The notes: a model not told the origin generated them from the sequence alone. Shown: positions 1 through 8,204, numbered from the stretch's first letter. The stretch is 42,745 bases of DNA from UBA668 sp043721915 (GCA_043721915.1 JAYSPV010000108.1:1-42745), one strand, 5' to 3'. Numbers and translations are program-made.

Positions 1-53
1 TGGCCCGCGTGGTCGACGGGATGATCGAGATCGATGTGGAGGTCACAGAATGA
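1..53 (+). CDS. C-terminal end of a probable Rieske-type ferredoxin (partial)
   Basis: Only the last 16 codons are in the window, ending ARVVDGMIEIDVEVTE and a TGA that overlaps the ATG of the next gene by ATGA. Short Rieske [2Fe-2S] ferredoxins of actinobacterial suf operons usually end in a strand of this kind (a VxDGxIxVxV pattern) and sit next to sufC, so this identity is inferred from position and the tail only. It could also be the end of SufD. The overlap implies translational coupling with sufC. Confidence 0.4.
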   Translation, partial: ARVVDGMIEIDVEVTE

Positions 54-841
54 GCACGCTCGAGATCAAGGGCCTGGTCGCCTCGGTGGCCGGCAAGCAG
101 ATCCTCAATGGCATCGACCTGGTCATCCAATCCGGTGAGGTGCACGCGGTGATGGGGCCCAACGGCGCCGGCAAGAGCACGCTCAGCGCAGTCGTCATGG
201 GTAAGCCGGGCTACGAGGTGCACGCCGGTGAAGTACTGCTGGACGGCGTCGATCTGCTTGCCCTGCCGGCCTGGCAGCGCGCACAGGCAGGTGTGCATTT
301 GGTGATGCAGTACCCGAGCGAGGTCCCCGGCGTGGGCCTGGCCGACATGCTCGCCGAAGCGTTCCGGGCACGCGGCCGCAGCACCGAAGAGCTCGCCACC
401 GAGGTGGCCGCCGAGGCCGACCGGATCAACTTCCCGGTTGCCCTGCTCGATCGTTCACTCAACGTCGATCTCTCCGGCGGTGAGAAGAAGCGCAACGAGA
501 CCCTGCAACTGGCGTTGTTGGCACCCAAGTTCGCCATCCTCGACGAGCTGGACAGCGGTCTCGACATCGACGCCCTTCGCGACTGCGCTCGCCGCGTCGA
601 GGACGCAACGCACGAGACCGGGTTGGGCGTGCTTGCGATCACGCACTACAACCGGCTGCTGGAAGAACTGCGCCCCGACCACGTCCACATCCTGGTCAAG
701 GGCCGCATCGTCGCGAGTGGTGGCCCCGAGCTCGCCGACCAGTTGGAACGCGACGGCTACGAGGCGTTCACGGGTGGCGAGCCTGAAGGCGCGATCGCGT
801 CGCCAGCCGCCGGTGGCCTCGACGACCTCTTCGCCATCTGA
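50..841 (+). CDS. sufC: SufC, Fe-S cluster assembly ATPase (copy 1)
   Basis: ABC-type ATPase that powers the SufBCD scaffold in Fe-S cluster assembly; cytoplasmic. 263 aa against about 250 for the family. Visible motifs: Walker A GPNGAGKST at residues 36-44, signature LSGGEKKR at 141-148, Walker B FAILDELD at 161-168, H-loop His199. The KKRNE after the signature and the DxDSGLDID stretch are typical of SufC rather than of transport ATPases. The start overlaps the preceding stop by ATGA. A second, diverged sufC lies at 19.0-19.8 kb beside sufS and sufU, so this genome has at least two. The C-terminal 25 residues, rich in Gly, Ala and Pro, extend beyond the other copy. Confidence 0.95.
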   Translation: MSTLEIKGLVASVAGKQILNGIDLVIQSGEVHAVMGPNGAGKSTLSAVVMGKPGYEVHAGEVLLDGVDLLALPAWQRAQAGVHLVMQYPSEVPGVGLADMLAEAFRARGRSTEELATEVAAEADRINFPVALLDRSLNVDLSGGEKKRNETLQLALLAPKFAILDELDSGLDIDALRDCARRVEDATHETGLGVLAITHYNRLLEELRPDHVHILVKGRIVASGGPELADQLERDGYEAFTGGEPEGAIASPAAGGLDDLFAI

Positions 842-876
842 TTCGTCCTACGCCAGCGCCGGCATGGCGCGCGTTG

Positions 877-918
877 CCGCCCATCGGCTCTGACTGGGAG
901 GACGGAGCCGATGGGCGG
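877..918. terminator. Terminator-like hairpin between convergent sufC and htpX
   Basis: Perfect 14-bp inverted repeat: the left arm at 877-890 (CCGCCCATCGGCTC) is complementary to the right arm at 905-918, with a 14-nt loop. It lies between two genes pointing at each other, so it can serve both. There is no T-tract on either side, which is common in high-GC actinobacteria. Confidence 0.7.
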
Positions 919-937
919 GTCGCGAGCGCCAAAGGGG

Positions 938-1801
938 TCACATCGCACGCAGGCGGGCGATGCGTTCCTCCGTCGCAGGATGGGTGCTGAACAGCCGTGC
1001 CATGCCGGCGTTGCGGCCGCCGCGCAGCTCGTTCAGCGGATTGTGGATGTACGCCTGAGCTTGCGCCGGAGCGATCGCCATCGGCCGGCTCATTGCCAGC
1101 GTCTCGATTCGCCCGAGAGCGTCGGCGAGTGCGTGGCCGCTGCCCAGCAACTCGGCGGCTCCGCGGTCGGCCTCGAACTCGCGTGAACGGCTGATCGACA
1201 TCTGAATCAGCGATGCAGCGATCGGTGCAAGCAGCGACATCAACAGCATTGCGATCGGGTTCGGTCGGTCCTCGTCGTCGCGTCCGCCGCCGAACATGCT
1301 GGCGAACATCGCCATCTGGGCGATGAAGCTGATCGCAGTAGCGATTGCGGCTGCAACGGAGCCGATCAGGATGTCGCGGTGCTTGACGTGCATCAGCTCG
1401 TGGGCCATCACGCCCTCGATCTCGTGACGCGGCATCGATGCCAGCAGGCCGGTGGTGGCGCAGACGACGGCGTGCTTCGGGCCGCGGCCGGTTGCGAACG
1501 CGTTCGGCTGCTCACTGGGTGAGATGGCCACTCGCGGCATCGGAAGATTGGCCCGCTGCGCGAGCGAGGCGACCATGTCGTAGAACTCGGGGGAGTCCTC
1601 GCGCGTGATCAACTTGGCCTTCGCCGACTTCAAGGCGAGCTTGTCGCTGAACCAGTACGACCCGCCGACCATCACGAACGCGATGAGGAGGCCGATGGTG
1701 AACGAGGCGCTGCTGCCGCCGCCGATGAGGCCGGCGACGGCGACGATCAGGCCGCCCATTCCAGCGAGCAGCACCGATGTCTTCATTGTGTTCTTGAACA
1801 T
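938..1801 (-). CDS. htpX: HtpX-type membrane zinc metalloprotease
   Basis: M48-family membrane protease that degrades misfolded membrane proteins. 287 aa. Two hydrophobic segments near the N-terminus (about 9-27 and 32-50) precede the catalytic HELMH at 134-138; a further membrane region lies at about 145-160 and another at 180-200; the third zinc ligand is likely the Glu in SREFEADR. The chosen ATG has a good ribosome site (AGGAAGG, about 7 nt upstream); the frame stays open upstream but overlaps other genes. It is last in an apparent operon with a P-type ATPase and a zinc-ribbon protein, 29 nt after the latter, which suggests a shared membrane-stress role. Confidence 0.93.
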   Translation of the reverse strand: MFKNTMKTSVLLAGMGGLIVAVAGLIGGGSSASFTIGLLIAFVMVGGSYWFSDKLALKSAKAKLITREDSPEFYDMVASLAQRANLPMPRVAISPSEQPNAFATGRGPKHAVVCATTGLLASMPRHEIEGVMAHELMHVKHRDILIGSVAAAIATAISFIAQMAMFASMFGGGRDDEDRPNPIAMLLMSLLAPIAASLIQMSISRSREFEADRGAAELLGSGHALADALGRIETLAMSRPMAIAPAQAQAYIHNPLNELRGGRNAGMARLFSTHPATEERIARLRAM

Positions 1802-1830
1802 TGGAGATCCTTCCTGTCGTTGAGGGTGGT

Positions 1831-2163
1831 CTAGAAGTCGAAGATCTCGCCGAGGAACGAGGACTTCTTCTTCCGCGGGTACTGCCCGCCGCGCGGGTCG
1901 TGGTACTTCGAGTGGTACTTGCTGTTGCCCTGGCTGGGTTGCTGGGTGGGCATGTCCTGGTACGCAGGGGCGATCCGGCCGCTCGCGGGAGCGGAGGCTG
2001 GGGCAGGCGTCGCTGCAGCTGCGGCAACGGTGTTGCGCTCGATGATCTTGTCGAGTTCGCCACGATCGAGCCAGACTCCCCGGCAGGTGGGGCAGTAGTC
2101 GATCTCGATGCCCGAGCGATCGGCCATCACGAGGACGGATTCGGGGCAGGTGGGGCACTTCAT
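1831..2163 (-). CDS. zf-TFIIB zinc-ribbon protein
   Basis: 110 aa. The N-terminus holds a zinc ribbon, MKCPTCPES followed by YCPTCRGVWLDRGELDKII, the hallmark of the zf-TFIIB family (two CPxC knuckles, then the WLDRGEL helix). The middle is Ala/Pro rich and the C-terminus is basic (YPRKKKSSFLGEIFDF). The molecular role of this family is not known. Its ATG overlaps the stop of the ATPase gene by ATGA, and htpX follows after 29 nt, so the three are probably cotranscribed. Zinc-ribbon proteins of this type often end in FLGEIFDF-like tails, which fits a complete gene. Confidence 0.88.
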   Translation of the reverse strand: MKCPTCPESVLVMADRSGIEIDYCPTCRGVWLDRGELDKIIERNTVAAAAATPAPASAPASGRIAPAYQDMPTQQPSQGNSKYHSKYHDPRGGQYPRKKKSSFLGEIFDF

Positions 2164-4925
2164 GAGGGGGTCTCCTTGCCGGTGGACCGGCGGACGATGA
2201 ACTTGCGGGCTTCTTCCACCCACACGACGCTGCTGGCGACAGACGCGCACACCAGCCACTGGCCGAGGCTGATCGAGGTGGTGTCGAACAGGCGCTGCAT
2301 CGGACCGAAGTGGGTGACCCCGATCTGCAGCACGGCGACGACCGCCAGCGAGCCCCACAGCCAGCGGTTGCCGAGGGTGTCGCGATGGAAGACCGAGCGG
2401 CTGTCGTGGCGGGCGTTGAGGATGTTGAAGAACTGGAACAGCACGAAGGTGTTGAACGCCATCGTCGCGGCGATCGATGCAGTGCCGGCGCGAAGCGCTT
2501 CACCCGGCGCCCACTCGAGGACGGCCAACGTGCCGAGTGCCATCACGGTGGCACTGAGGCCGACGGCCACCCATCTACTGCGGGTGAGGATGCGTTCCTC
2601 GCGGTGCCTCGGCCGGCGCAGCATGGTGTCGCTGTCGGCGCGATCGACACCGAGCGCCATCGCAGGTGGGCCGTCCATGATGATGTTGACCCACAGGATC
2701 GCGATCGCGGTGAACGGCTTGCCGCCTGCCGTCCCGAGCGCCGCCGCCAGGAGGAAGAGCAGTGCGAAGCCGAGTGTGGTGCTGAGCTGGAAGCGGACGA
2801 ACTTGACGATGTTGGCGTAGATCGAGCGGCCCTCGCGCACTGCTGTCACGATCGTGGCGAAGTTGTCGTCGGTGAGCACCATGGTCGCGGCCTCCTTGGA
2901 GACCTCGGTGCCGGTGATCCCCATGGCGATGCCCATGTCGGCCTTCTTGAGCGCAGGCGCATCGTTCACGCCGTCGCCAGTCATCGCCACCACGTCGCCA
3001 CGCCGTTGCAGCGCAGCGATCAGCCGAAGCTTGTGCTCTGGCGCGACCCGAGCGAAGACCGTGATCCCGTCGATGCGGCTGGCGAGCTCGGCGTCGTCCA
3101 TCTCGTCGAGGTCGGCTCCCGTCACCGCCTCCCCACTGAGGCCGAGCTCGCGGCCGATCGCAGCGGCGGTGGCGGCGTGATCACCGGTGATCATCTTGAC
3201 GTCGATGCCGGCGCGGTGCGCCTCGCTGATCGCCTGGCGGGCCTCGGGCCGGGGTGGGTCGACGATGCCTGCCAACGCGACGAGGGTCAGGCTCTCGACC
3301 AACTCGATCGGGTCGGCGCCGCTTGTCGCATACTCGGCCCAGGTATCGGTGTCGAACTCGCGCTGTGCGATCGCCAGCACCCGCAGGCCCTGGGCCGCCA
3401 GTCGCTCGTTGTGGGCCAACACGTCGTCGCGATACAAGGCGAGTGACGCCTGCGCACCGTCGCCATCGATGACGGTGGTTGCCCGTGCGAGCAGCACGTC
3501 GGGCGCGCCCTTCACCAGCAGTCGCACGACGCGCTCGCCGCTGCCGGTGACCATCTCGTGTGCTGTGGCCATGAACTTGTTGGCCGAGTCGAACGGCACT
3601 TCGGCACGGCGCGGGTGGCGCGAGCGGAGATCGGCGACGTCGAGGCCGGCCTTTGCGGCGAGCACCAGCAGAGCGCCCTCGGTCGGGTCGCCGACGAGCG
3701 ACCACGTGCCGTCGTCGTTGCGGATCTCGGCGTCGTTGCACAACGCCATGGCCGTCACGGCACTGTCGAGGGCGACTGGGTCATCGCCTGGGAGATGCTC
3801 GACCCTGCCGGTGGGTTCGTAGCCGCTGCCGCTCACGTGGTGGCCGCGGAGTTGGCTGACAAGCTCGACCGCAGTCATCTCGTTGAGGGTGAGAGTGCCG
3901 GTCTTGTCGCTGCAGATCACGCTGGTGCAGCCGAGCGTCTCGACGGATGCGAGCCGCTTGACGATGGCGTGGTGCTTGGCCATCTTGCCGACGCCGAGGG
4001 CGAGCGTGACGGCGGTGACGGCCGGGAGGCCCTCGGGGATCGCTGCGACTGCTAACGCCACTGCGGTGAGGATGAGGTCGCCGAACGACTCGCCGCGTGC
4101 GAGCCCGATTGCGACGACCAGTGCGACGATCGCGCCCGCCAGCTTGGCGAGGCTGTGTGCCAACCTGTCGAGCTGGACCTGCAGCGGTGTGCGCTCCGTC
4201 TCGGTGCTGTTGAGCAGACCGGCGATCCGTCCGATCTCGGTGTGCATGCCGGTCGCGGTGACCACCATCTCGGCTCTGCCGCGGGTGACGGTGGTGTTCA
4301 TGTACGCCATGCAACGGCGATCGCCGAGCGGCACGTCGTCGGCGACGAGCGCCGCAGTGTGCTTGACGACGGGCTGGCTCTCCCCGGTGAGTGGCGCCTC
4401 CTCGATCTCGAGGCTGTTCGCCGCCAACAGCCGGCCATCGGCTGGAATGCGATCACCGGCTTCGAACAGGACGATGTCGCCGGGCACCAGTTCGGACGTG
4501 GCCAGGTTGGCCAGGCGGCCACCACGACGGACCCGGGCGCTGGGCACCAACATGTCGCGCAACGCGTCCAGCGAGCGCTCGGCACGGTTCTCCTGTACGT
4601 ACCCGATGATCGCGTTGAACAGCACCACCGTCAGTACGACGAGGGGAGTTTTCAGCTCGCCCGACACGAGGTATGCGACCACCGCCGCACCGATGAGGAT
4701 CAGGATCAGCAGGTCGGTGAACTGGCCGAGCAGCCTGCGCCAGGCCGGTACCCGCGGTGTGGCTGCGAGCTCGTTCGGGCCGTGCAACTGCAGTCTCGCG
4801 GCGGCATCCTCGATCGACAGACCGACGGCAGGGTCGACGCCGAACTGCTCGACCACGCTCAGCGGGTCGCGCCGGTAGGGCGGTTCAGAGTCGTCGCGAC
4901 TGACGGGATGGGTTGCAGCAAGCAA
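2160..4925 (-). CDS. Cation-translocating P-type ATPase (P2A, Ca2+-type)
   Basis: About 921 aa integral membrane ion pump. With the proposed start, the actuator TGES is at 180-183, the membrane ion-binding motif PEGLP at 297-301, and the phosphorylation site DKTGTLT at 340-346; MTGDGVNDAP follows in the P-domain, and a cation-ATPase N-terminal domain occupies roughly 20-90. PEGLP is typical of SERCA/PMR1-like calcium or manganese pumps; the ion is inferred. Start: a TTG at 4925 has AAGGAG 9 nt upstream and is preferred. An ATG at 4949 and a GTG at 4997 are in frame but lack a clear ribosome site. It is the first gene of an operon with the zinc-ribbon gene and htpX. Confidence 0.93.
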   Translation of the reverse strand: MLAATHPVSRDDSEPPYRRDPLSVVEQFGVDPAVGLSIEDAAARLQLHGPNELAATPRVPAWRRLLGQFTDLLILILIGAAVVAYLVSGELKTPLVVLTVVLFNAIIGYVQENRAERSLDALRDMLVPSARVRRGGRLANLATSELVPGDIVLFEAGDRIPADGRLLAANSLEIEEAPLTGESQPVVKHTAALVADDVPLGDRRCMAYMNTTVTRGRAEMVVTATGMHTEIGRIAGLLNSTETERTPLQVQLDRLAHSLAKLAGAIVALVVAIGLARGESFGDLILTAVALAVAAIPEGLPAVTAVTLALGVGKMAKHHAIVKRLASVETLGCTSVICSDKTGTLTLNEMTAVELVSQLRGHHVSGSGYEPTGRVEHLPGDDPVALDSAVTAMALCNDAEIRNDDGTWSLVGDPTEGALLVLAAKAGLDVADLRSRHPRRAEVPFDSANKFMATAHEMVTGSGERVVRLLVKGAPDVLLARATTVIDGDGAQASLALYRDDVLAHNERLAAQGLRVLAIAQREFDTDTWAEYATSGADPIELVESLTLVALAGIVDPPRPEARQAISEAHRAGIDVKMITGDHAATAAAIGRELGLSGEAVTGADLDEMDDAELASRIDGITVFARVAPEHKLRLIAALQRRGDVVAMTGDGVNDAPALKKADMGIAMGITGTEVSKEAATMVLTDDNFATIVTAVREGRSIYANIVKFVRFQLSTTLGFALLFLLAAALGTAGGKPFTAIAILWVNIIMDGPPAMALGVDRADSDTMLRRPRHREERILTRSRWVAVGLSATVMALGTLAVLEWAPGEALRAGTASIAATMAFNTFVLFQFFNILNARHDSRSVFHRDTLGNRWLWGSLAVVAVLQIGVTHFGPMQRLFDTTSISLGQWLVCASVASSVVWVEEARKFIVRRSTGKETPS

Positions 4926-4960
4926 GAGGGGTTTCTCCTTCGGACACATGTCGTGTGACT

Positions 4961-4973
4961 GGACCGAAGGTCT
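4961..4973. promoter_or_regulatory. Short palindrome upstream of the P-type ATPase
   Basis: GGACCGAAGGTCT contains the inverted repeat GACC-GAA-GGTC, 37 nt before the proposed TTG start. It resembles half of the actinobacterial DosR-type box (GGGAC..GTCCC), but the match is incomplete, so only a possible operator is claimed. Confidence 0.25.
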
Positions 4974-5151
4974 TTCCCAACCCCGAAGCGGGGCCACCGT
5001 TGCCGGGCGTGAGCCGTGTTGACGACAACGATGTGGAGGGATACTCCCCTTCGTCGACGAGGATAGGCAAGTAGTGGCGGCGCGGCAACGCGGCTCGGAG
5101 GATTTCTACAGCGGCGCCTTTGGATATCCGTCGGTCGGGTGCTCGCGGGCT

Positions 5152-5165
5152 TACGCTCACCTCGT
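5152..5165 (+). promoter_or_regulatory. -10 TACGCT, 8 nt before ybaK ATG
   Basis: TACGCT at 5152-5157, then 8 nt, then ATG; no ribosome site. This implies a leaderless or nearly leaderless transcript. Confidence 0.5.
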
Positions 5166-5648
5166 ATGAATGAGGAATCCCACCCTAACGTCGTCCGAGT
5201 GATCGCGGCCGGTGCTGCCAGGGGCCTCGCTATCGAGCCGCGCCGTTTCCCGGAGGGCGCCAAGACCGCCGCCGACGCCGCGGCAGCGATCGGTGTCGGG
5301 ATCGGCCAGATCGTCAAGAGCCTGATCTTCGGTGTCGACGGCCAGGTTGTGCTTGCGTACGTCAGCGGCGCCAACCAGCTCGACGAGAAGAAGCTGGCCG
5401 CAGCAGCAGGTGGTGCGAAGTGCGTCCGCGTCGACGCGGACGCGGTCCGAGAAGCAACCGGCTTCCCGATCGGCGGCGTGCCGCCCTTTGGGCACACGAC
5501 CCACCTGCGCGTGTTCATCGACCCCGACCTTCTCCAGTACGACGAGGTGTGGGCCGCCGCCGGCACGTGGCACGACGTGTTCGGCATCGAGCCGCACCAG
5601 TTGGTCGAAGCCAGCGAAGGCCTGGTCGTGGAGCTGAAGAAGGGCTGA
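5166..5648 (+). CDS. YbaK/EbsC-type aminoacyl-tRNA deacylase
   Basis: 160 aa; the YbaK/ProXp family hydrolyses mischarged aminoacyl-tRNA (Cys-tRNA-Pro or Ala-tRNA-Pro). Family features: GIGQIVKSLIFGVDG (the conserved K in IVKSL), SGANQLDEKKLA, and GFPIGGVPPFGH, the substrate-loop motif. Length is normal. The ATG at 5166 is preferred because a -10-like TACGCT lies just upstream; an in-frame GTG at 5139 would overlap that element. The last part of this gene recurs, degraded, at about 6.7, 7.2 and 9.9 kb in the same orientation (see separate entries). Which misacylated tRNA it edits cannot be told. Confidence 0.92.
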   Translation: MNEESHPNVVRVIAAGAARGLAIEPRRFPEGAKTAADAAAAIGVGIGQIVKSLIFGVDGQVVLAYVSGANQLDEKKLAAAAGGAKCVRVDADAVREATGFPIGGVPPFGHTTHLRVFIDPDLLQYDEVWAAAGTWHDVFGIEPHQLVEASEGLVVELKKG

Positions 5649-5790
5649 GTAGCGACCAGTACCCAGGTCGGCGGCACGCCCCGGACGTACGTAGCTCTGT
5701 GCCGTGCCGCTCATCGGGCTGCGGGCTCAGCAGTGGCCGGTGGGAACGAAGGGGAAGCACGAACCGGCCGCCCCGGCTCGCTGAACGTGT

Positions 5791-5802
5791 GATGATCGGG
5801 TG
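5791..5802 (+). promoter_or_regulatory. Weak -10 GATGAT, 6 nt before GTG
   Basis: GATGAT at 5791-5796, 6 nt before GTG 5803. Only A and T of the usual TAnnnT are met at their positions, so support is weak on its own. Confidence 0.3.
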
Positions 5803-6714
5803 GTGACGAGCGATCAACCAACTGCCCCTTCCCCGGAGGGTGTCCGCTTCGGCGTGCTGGTGCTGCCGAACGAACCCTGGGCCGATCTGTCCGCACGCTG
5901 GCGTCGGCTCGATCGGTCGGGCGTGGATTCCGTGTGGTCCTGCGATCACTTCGCCCATGCCAGCCGCCCCGACTCGCCGTGGTTCGAAGGTTGGACCGGG
6001 CTCGCCGCTCTCGCGGCGGCAACCGAAGTGGTCACCGTCGGGTTGTTGGTGGGTGCCATCGTGTCGAGGCCGCCGACCATGTTGGCCAAACAGGCGATCA
6101 CGGTCGATCACATCACCGACGGTCGGCTCGAGATCGGCCTCGGCGCTGGTGGAGCACCTGACGACCAGGCGATGTGGGGAGTGGACGAATGGTCACCGCT
6201 CGAACGATCCGAGCGGTTCGCGGAGTATGTCGAGTTGATGGATCACCTCTCGCGTGAGCCTGAGGTGACATTCGCCGGTCGGTGGTACTCGACGACGGGT
6301 GCAGTGATGAATCCGGGGTTCGTGGGCGGTCGGCGCCCGCGGCTCACTCTTGCCGCGCACGGGCGTCGCACGGTCGATGTGGTGGCGCGGTTCGCTGATG
6401 TGTGGAACACGTACGGTCCGACATTGGAGGACGCCGTTCGGACACGTGACCTGCTGTGGGAGTGCTGTGATCGGATCGGCCGCGATCCGGCTGAGATCCG
6501 TCTGTCCGTGCTCCTCGGGATCCTGGCCGCCACGGCCTGGACTTCTGCGGCCGAGTTCGAGGACGTCGTCGCTCGCTGGCATGCGGAAGGGTTCCGCGAG
6601 TTCGTGTTCTACGACCCGCCGTACGGTCGCCCTGGCGTCGCGGTGGCACGACCGTCGGTGATGGAAGCCGTCTTGGGTTCGAGTGTTCCGCTGCTTCGTT
6701 CCTCGATGGGATGA
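5803..6714 (+). CDS. LLM-class (F420-dependent type) oxidoreductase
   Basis: 303 aa, TIM-barrel luciferase-like monooxygenase superfamily; members use coenzyme F420 or flavin to oxidise or reduce small organic molecules. Recognisable: the N-terminal RFGVLVLPNEPWADLSAR strand, DSVWSCDHF, the VTVGLLVGAIVSRPPTMLAKQAITVDHITDGRLEIGLGAG block that is highly characteristic, and a C-terminal DVWNTYGP segment. The substrate is unknown. Starts are GTG at 5800 or 5803. The stop is 9 nt before a degraded copy of the ybaK 3' end, so the gene looks inserted between two copies of that sequence. Confidence 0.88.
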   Translation: MTSDQPTAPSPEGVRFGVLVLPNEPWADLSARWRRLDRSGVDSVWSCDHFAHASRPDSPWFEGWTGLAALAAATEVVTVGLLVGAIVSRPPTMLAKQAITVDHITDGRLEIGLGAGGAPDDQAMWGVDEWSPLERSERFAEYVELMDHLSREPEVTFAGRWYSTTGAVMNPGFVGGRRPRLTLAAHGRRTVDVVARFADVWNTYGPTLEDAVRTRDLLWECCDRIGRDPAEIRLSVLLGILAATAWTSAAEFEDVVARWHAEGFREFVFYDPPYGRPGVAVARPSVMEAVLGSSVPLLRSSMG

Positions 6715-6723
6715 AGAAGCCAA

Positions 6724-6908
6724 CGGCGGCGCGCCGCCCTTTGGGCACACCACCCACCTCCGTGCTTTCATCGATCCGGATCTGCTCCAGTACGACGAGG
6801 TGGGGCCGCGGTCGGCACGTGGCACGACGTGTTCGGCATCGAGCCGCACAAGCTGGTCGAAGCCAGCGAAGGCCTGGTCGTGGAGCTGAAGAAGGGCTGA
6901 GTAGCGGC
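6724..6908 (+). pseudogene. Degraded duplicate of the ybaK 3' end (copy 2)
   Basis: Aligns with 5471-5657. It lacks the 5' half, and one base is missing at the stretch matching GAGGTGTGGGCC, so it cannot code for the same protein end. The first half differs mainly at silent positions, whereas the last ~95 nt, including the stop and a few bases beyond, differ at only about three positions. The match begins directly after the stop of the LLM gene. Confidence 0.9.
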
Positions 6909-7185
6909 CCCGCGCATTTCGGCCGCTCTGCGCTACGTCATCACGCGTCCGCGGACGCGTGGGGTCGTCCTCATCGACGACTCTGTCACAGGCCTTGATT
7001 AGGCTGATCGCGCGAGCGCGATCGAGAACACGATGTTGGTCCGATTGACTCGAGTTCGACGGGTCCAGGCGCTGGGTTCTTACGTACGTCGGCAGCGCGT
7101 CCGCGGACGCGTCGCGCCGTCGACTGCCCGGCAGCACTCGAGATTGCCACCCCGTCGAGAGTACTTTCGTGCAATCACGAGTCGG
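6909..7185. other. Intergenic stretch without recognisable gene
   Basis: No open frame here matches a family I know. It lies between ybaK-end copies 2 and 3. A palindromic CGCGTCCGCGGACGCG-type sequence occurs twice (about 6946-6959 and 7097-7112), which may be small repeats. Confidence 0.5.
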
Positions 7186-7268
7186 TATCACACGCCGTTC
7201 GTCATCGAAGCCCACAAGCTCGTCGAGGCCAGTCAAGGCCTCGTCACCGACCTGCAGCGCAGGTGACG
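7186..7268 (+). pseudogene. Degraded duplicate of the ybaK 3' end (copy 3)
   Basis: One frame reads FVIEAHKLVEASQGLVTDLQ before a stop, against FGIEPHQLVEASEGLVVELK at the end of the intact gene. No start or upstream half remains. It is more diverged than copy 2 and ends just before the stop of the convergent PPOX gene. Confidence 0.8.
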
Positions 7269-7275
7269 AGCGAAC

Positions 7276-7659
7276 TCAGACGGTGCGACGAGACATCTGG
7301 GGGATGCCGTTGGACGGTTCCTCGATGCCCCAGTTCCAGATCACTTCGGGTGCGATTCGGAAACGCTCCCCGCCGTCGTGAGCTTCGATGGTCACAGAAC
7401 CGCGGATCTTGATGCCTCGCGGCGACCAGGGGTCTGTGGAGGCGAGGTCGTCGATGATGACGACTGCTCGCGGATTCGCCTGGACGAAGCGATAGCGCAC
7501 GGTCTTGGCGATGTCGAACCCGCCGGTGACCACATCATCGCCGTCGATGCCGAAGGTGACCACTGTGACGTCGGGTCGTGCATCAGCGGAGGCGGTCGCG
7601 AACCGCGCCAGTGGTTGTGTGCGGAGGTAGTCGAGCTCCTTTGGTGTAAATGTTGTCAT
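7276..7659 (-). CDS. PPOX-class (F420/flavin) oxidoreductase
   Basis: 127 aa, split-barrel fold of the pyridoxamine-phosphate-oxidase-like family; actinobacterial members bind F420 or FMN. Evidence: FTPKELDYLRTQPLARFATAS at the N-terminus, RPDVTVVTFGIDGD, FDIAKTVRYRFVQANPRAVVIIDD and WSPRGIKIRGSVTI, all in the order typical of the family. It is transcribed divergently from a MarR regulator with a shared operator-like palindrome, which suggests the regulator controls it. The substrate is unknown. Confidence 0.9.
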   Translation of the reverse strand: MTTFTPKELDYLRTQPLARFATASADARPDVTVVTFGIDGDDVVTGGFDIAKTVRYRFVQANPRAVVIIDDLASTDPWSPRGIKIRGSVTIEAHDGGERFRIAPEVIWNWGIEEPSNGIPQMSRRTV

Positions 7660-7695
7660 GGAAACAAGTTACTGAGTGGAACGTTTACATGTCAA
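7660..7695 (-). promoter_or_regulatory. Promoter of the PPOX gene
   Basis: TTGACA (7695-7690), 18 nt, TAACTT (7671-7666), 6 nt, ATG at 7659. This is one of the few promoters here with a full -35 consensus. The mRNA should start at or next to the ATG. Confidence 0.75.
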
Positions 7696-7696
7696 C
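7683..7696. promoter_or_regulatory. MarR-type operator palindrome
   Basis: GTTTACATGTCAAC, a 14-bp inverted repeat with 12 of 14 bases symmetric. It covers the -35 of the PPOX promoter and the -35 region of the MarR promoter, an ideal place for autorepression by the neighbouring MarR protein. Confidence 0.65.
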
Positions 7697-7704
7697 AACA
7701 GGTC

Positions 7705-7716
7705 TACGATGGCGGC
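7705..7716 (+). promoter_or_regulatory. -10 TACGAT, 6 nt before marR ATG
   Basis: TACGAT at 7705-7710, then GGCGGC, then ATG 7717; leaderless arrangement. Confidence 0.65.
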
Positions 7717-8187
7717 ATGGCGACTGAGTGGCTCCACGGAAACGAGGAACTCGCCTGGCGCGGCCTGCATCGCATCCGGCAGGAGCTCATGGGGCACCTC
7801 GATCGCAACCTGATGGCGAAATGCGGCCTGTCGGCTTCCGAGTACGAGTTGCTCGTGGCGCTGACGGAGGCGCCCAAGCGGCGAATGCGTTTCCGTGAGC
7901 TCTGCCTAGGTGTCGGATGGGACCGCAGTCGGCTCTCGCGGCAACTGCAGCGCATGGAGAAGCGCGGCTTCCTCACTCGTGAGGACTGCTCCGACGATGC
8001 CAGAGGAGTCGACGTGGTCGTCACCCAGGCCGGCCTCGAGGCCATCGAATCCGCGGCGCCGATCCAGTTGGAGGCGGTCCGCCACTGCTTCGTCGAGCCG
8101 TTGACCGAACAGCAACTCGCAACCTTGGCCGAGATCGCAGCCGCCATCTCGGCCCACTTTGCCTCCTCTCACAGCCGCCACGACTGA
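7717..8187 (+). CDS. MarR-family transcriptional regulator
   Basis: 156 aa winged-helix regulator. Visible: the dimerisation helix at the N-terminus (WLHGNEELAWRGLHRIRQELMGHLDRNLM), the SASEYELLVALTEAPKRRMRFRELCLGVGWDRSRLSRQLQRMEKRGF recognition region, and the wing LTREDCSDDARGVDVVVTQAGLEAI with the usual DxR position. Probably binds the palindrome at 7683-7696 and represses itself and the divergent PPOX gene; the ligand is unknown. A DUF3703 gene follows after 17 nt in the same direction and may be cotranscribed. Confidence 0.92.
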   Translation: MATEWLHGNEELAWRGLHRIRQELMGHLDRNLMAKCGLSASEYELLVALTEAPKRRMRFRELCLGVGWDRSRLSRQLQRMEKRGFLTREDCSDDARGVDVVVTQAGLEAIESAAPIQLEAVRHCFVEPLTEQQLATLAEIAAAISAHFASSHSRHD

Positions 8188-8204
8188 GATTCGAGCACCA
8201 GTTC

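Noticed and set aside
938..2503. Longer start for htpX at 2503, giving 521 codons
   Set aside because: The extension overlaps the zinc-ribbon and ATPase genes; the ATG at 1801 has a good ribosome site and starts at the usual HtpX N-terminus.
6946..7112. CGCGTCCGCGGACGCG-type palindromes as binding sites
   Set aside because: Two copies occur in the decayed region between ybaK remnants, but high GC makes such palindromes likely by chance and no nearby gene would use them.
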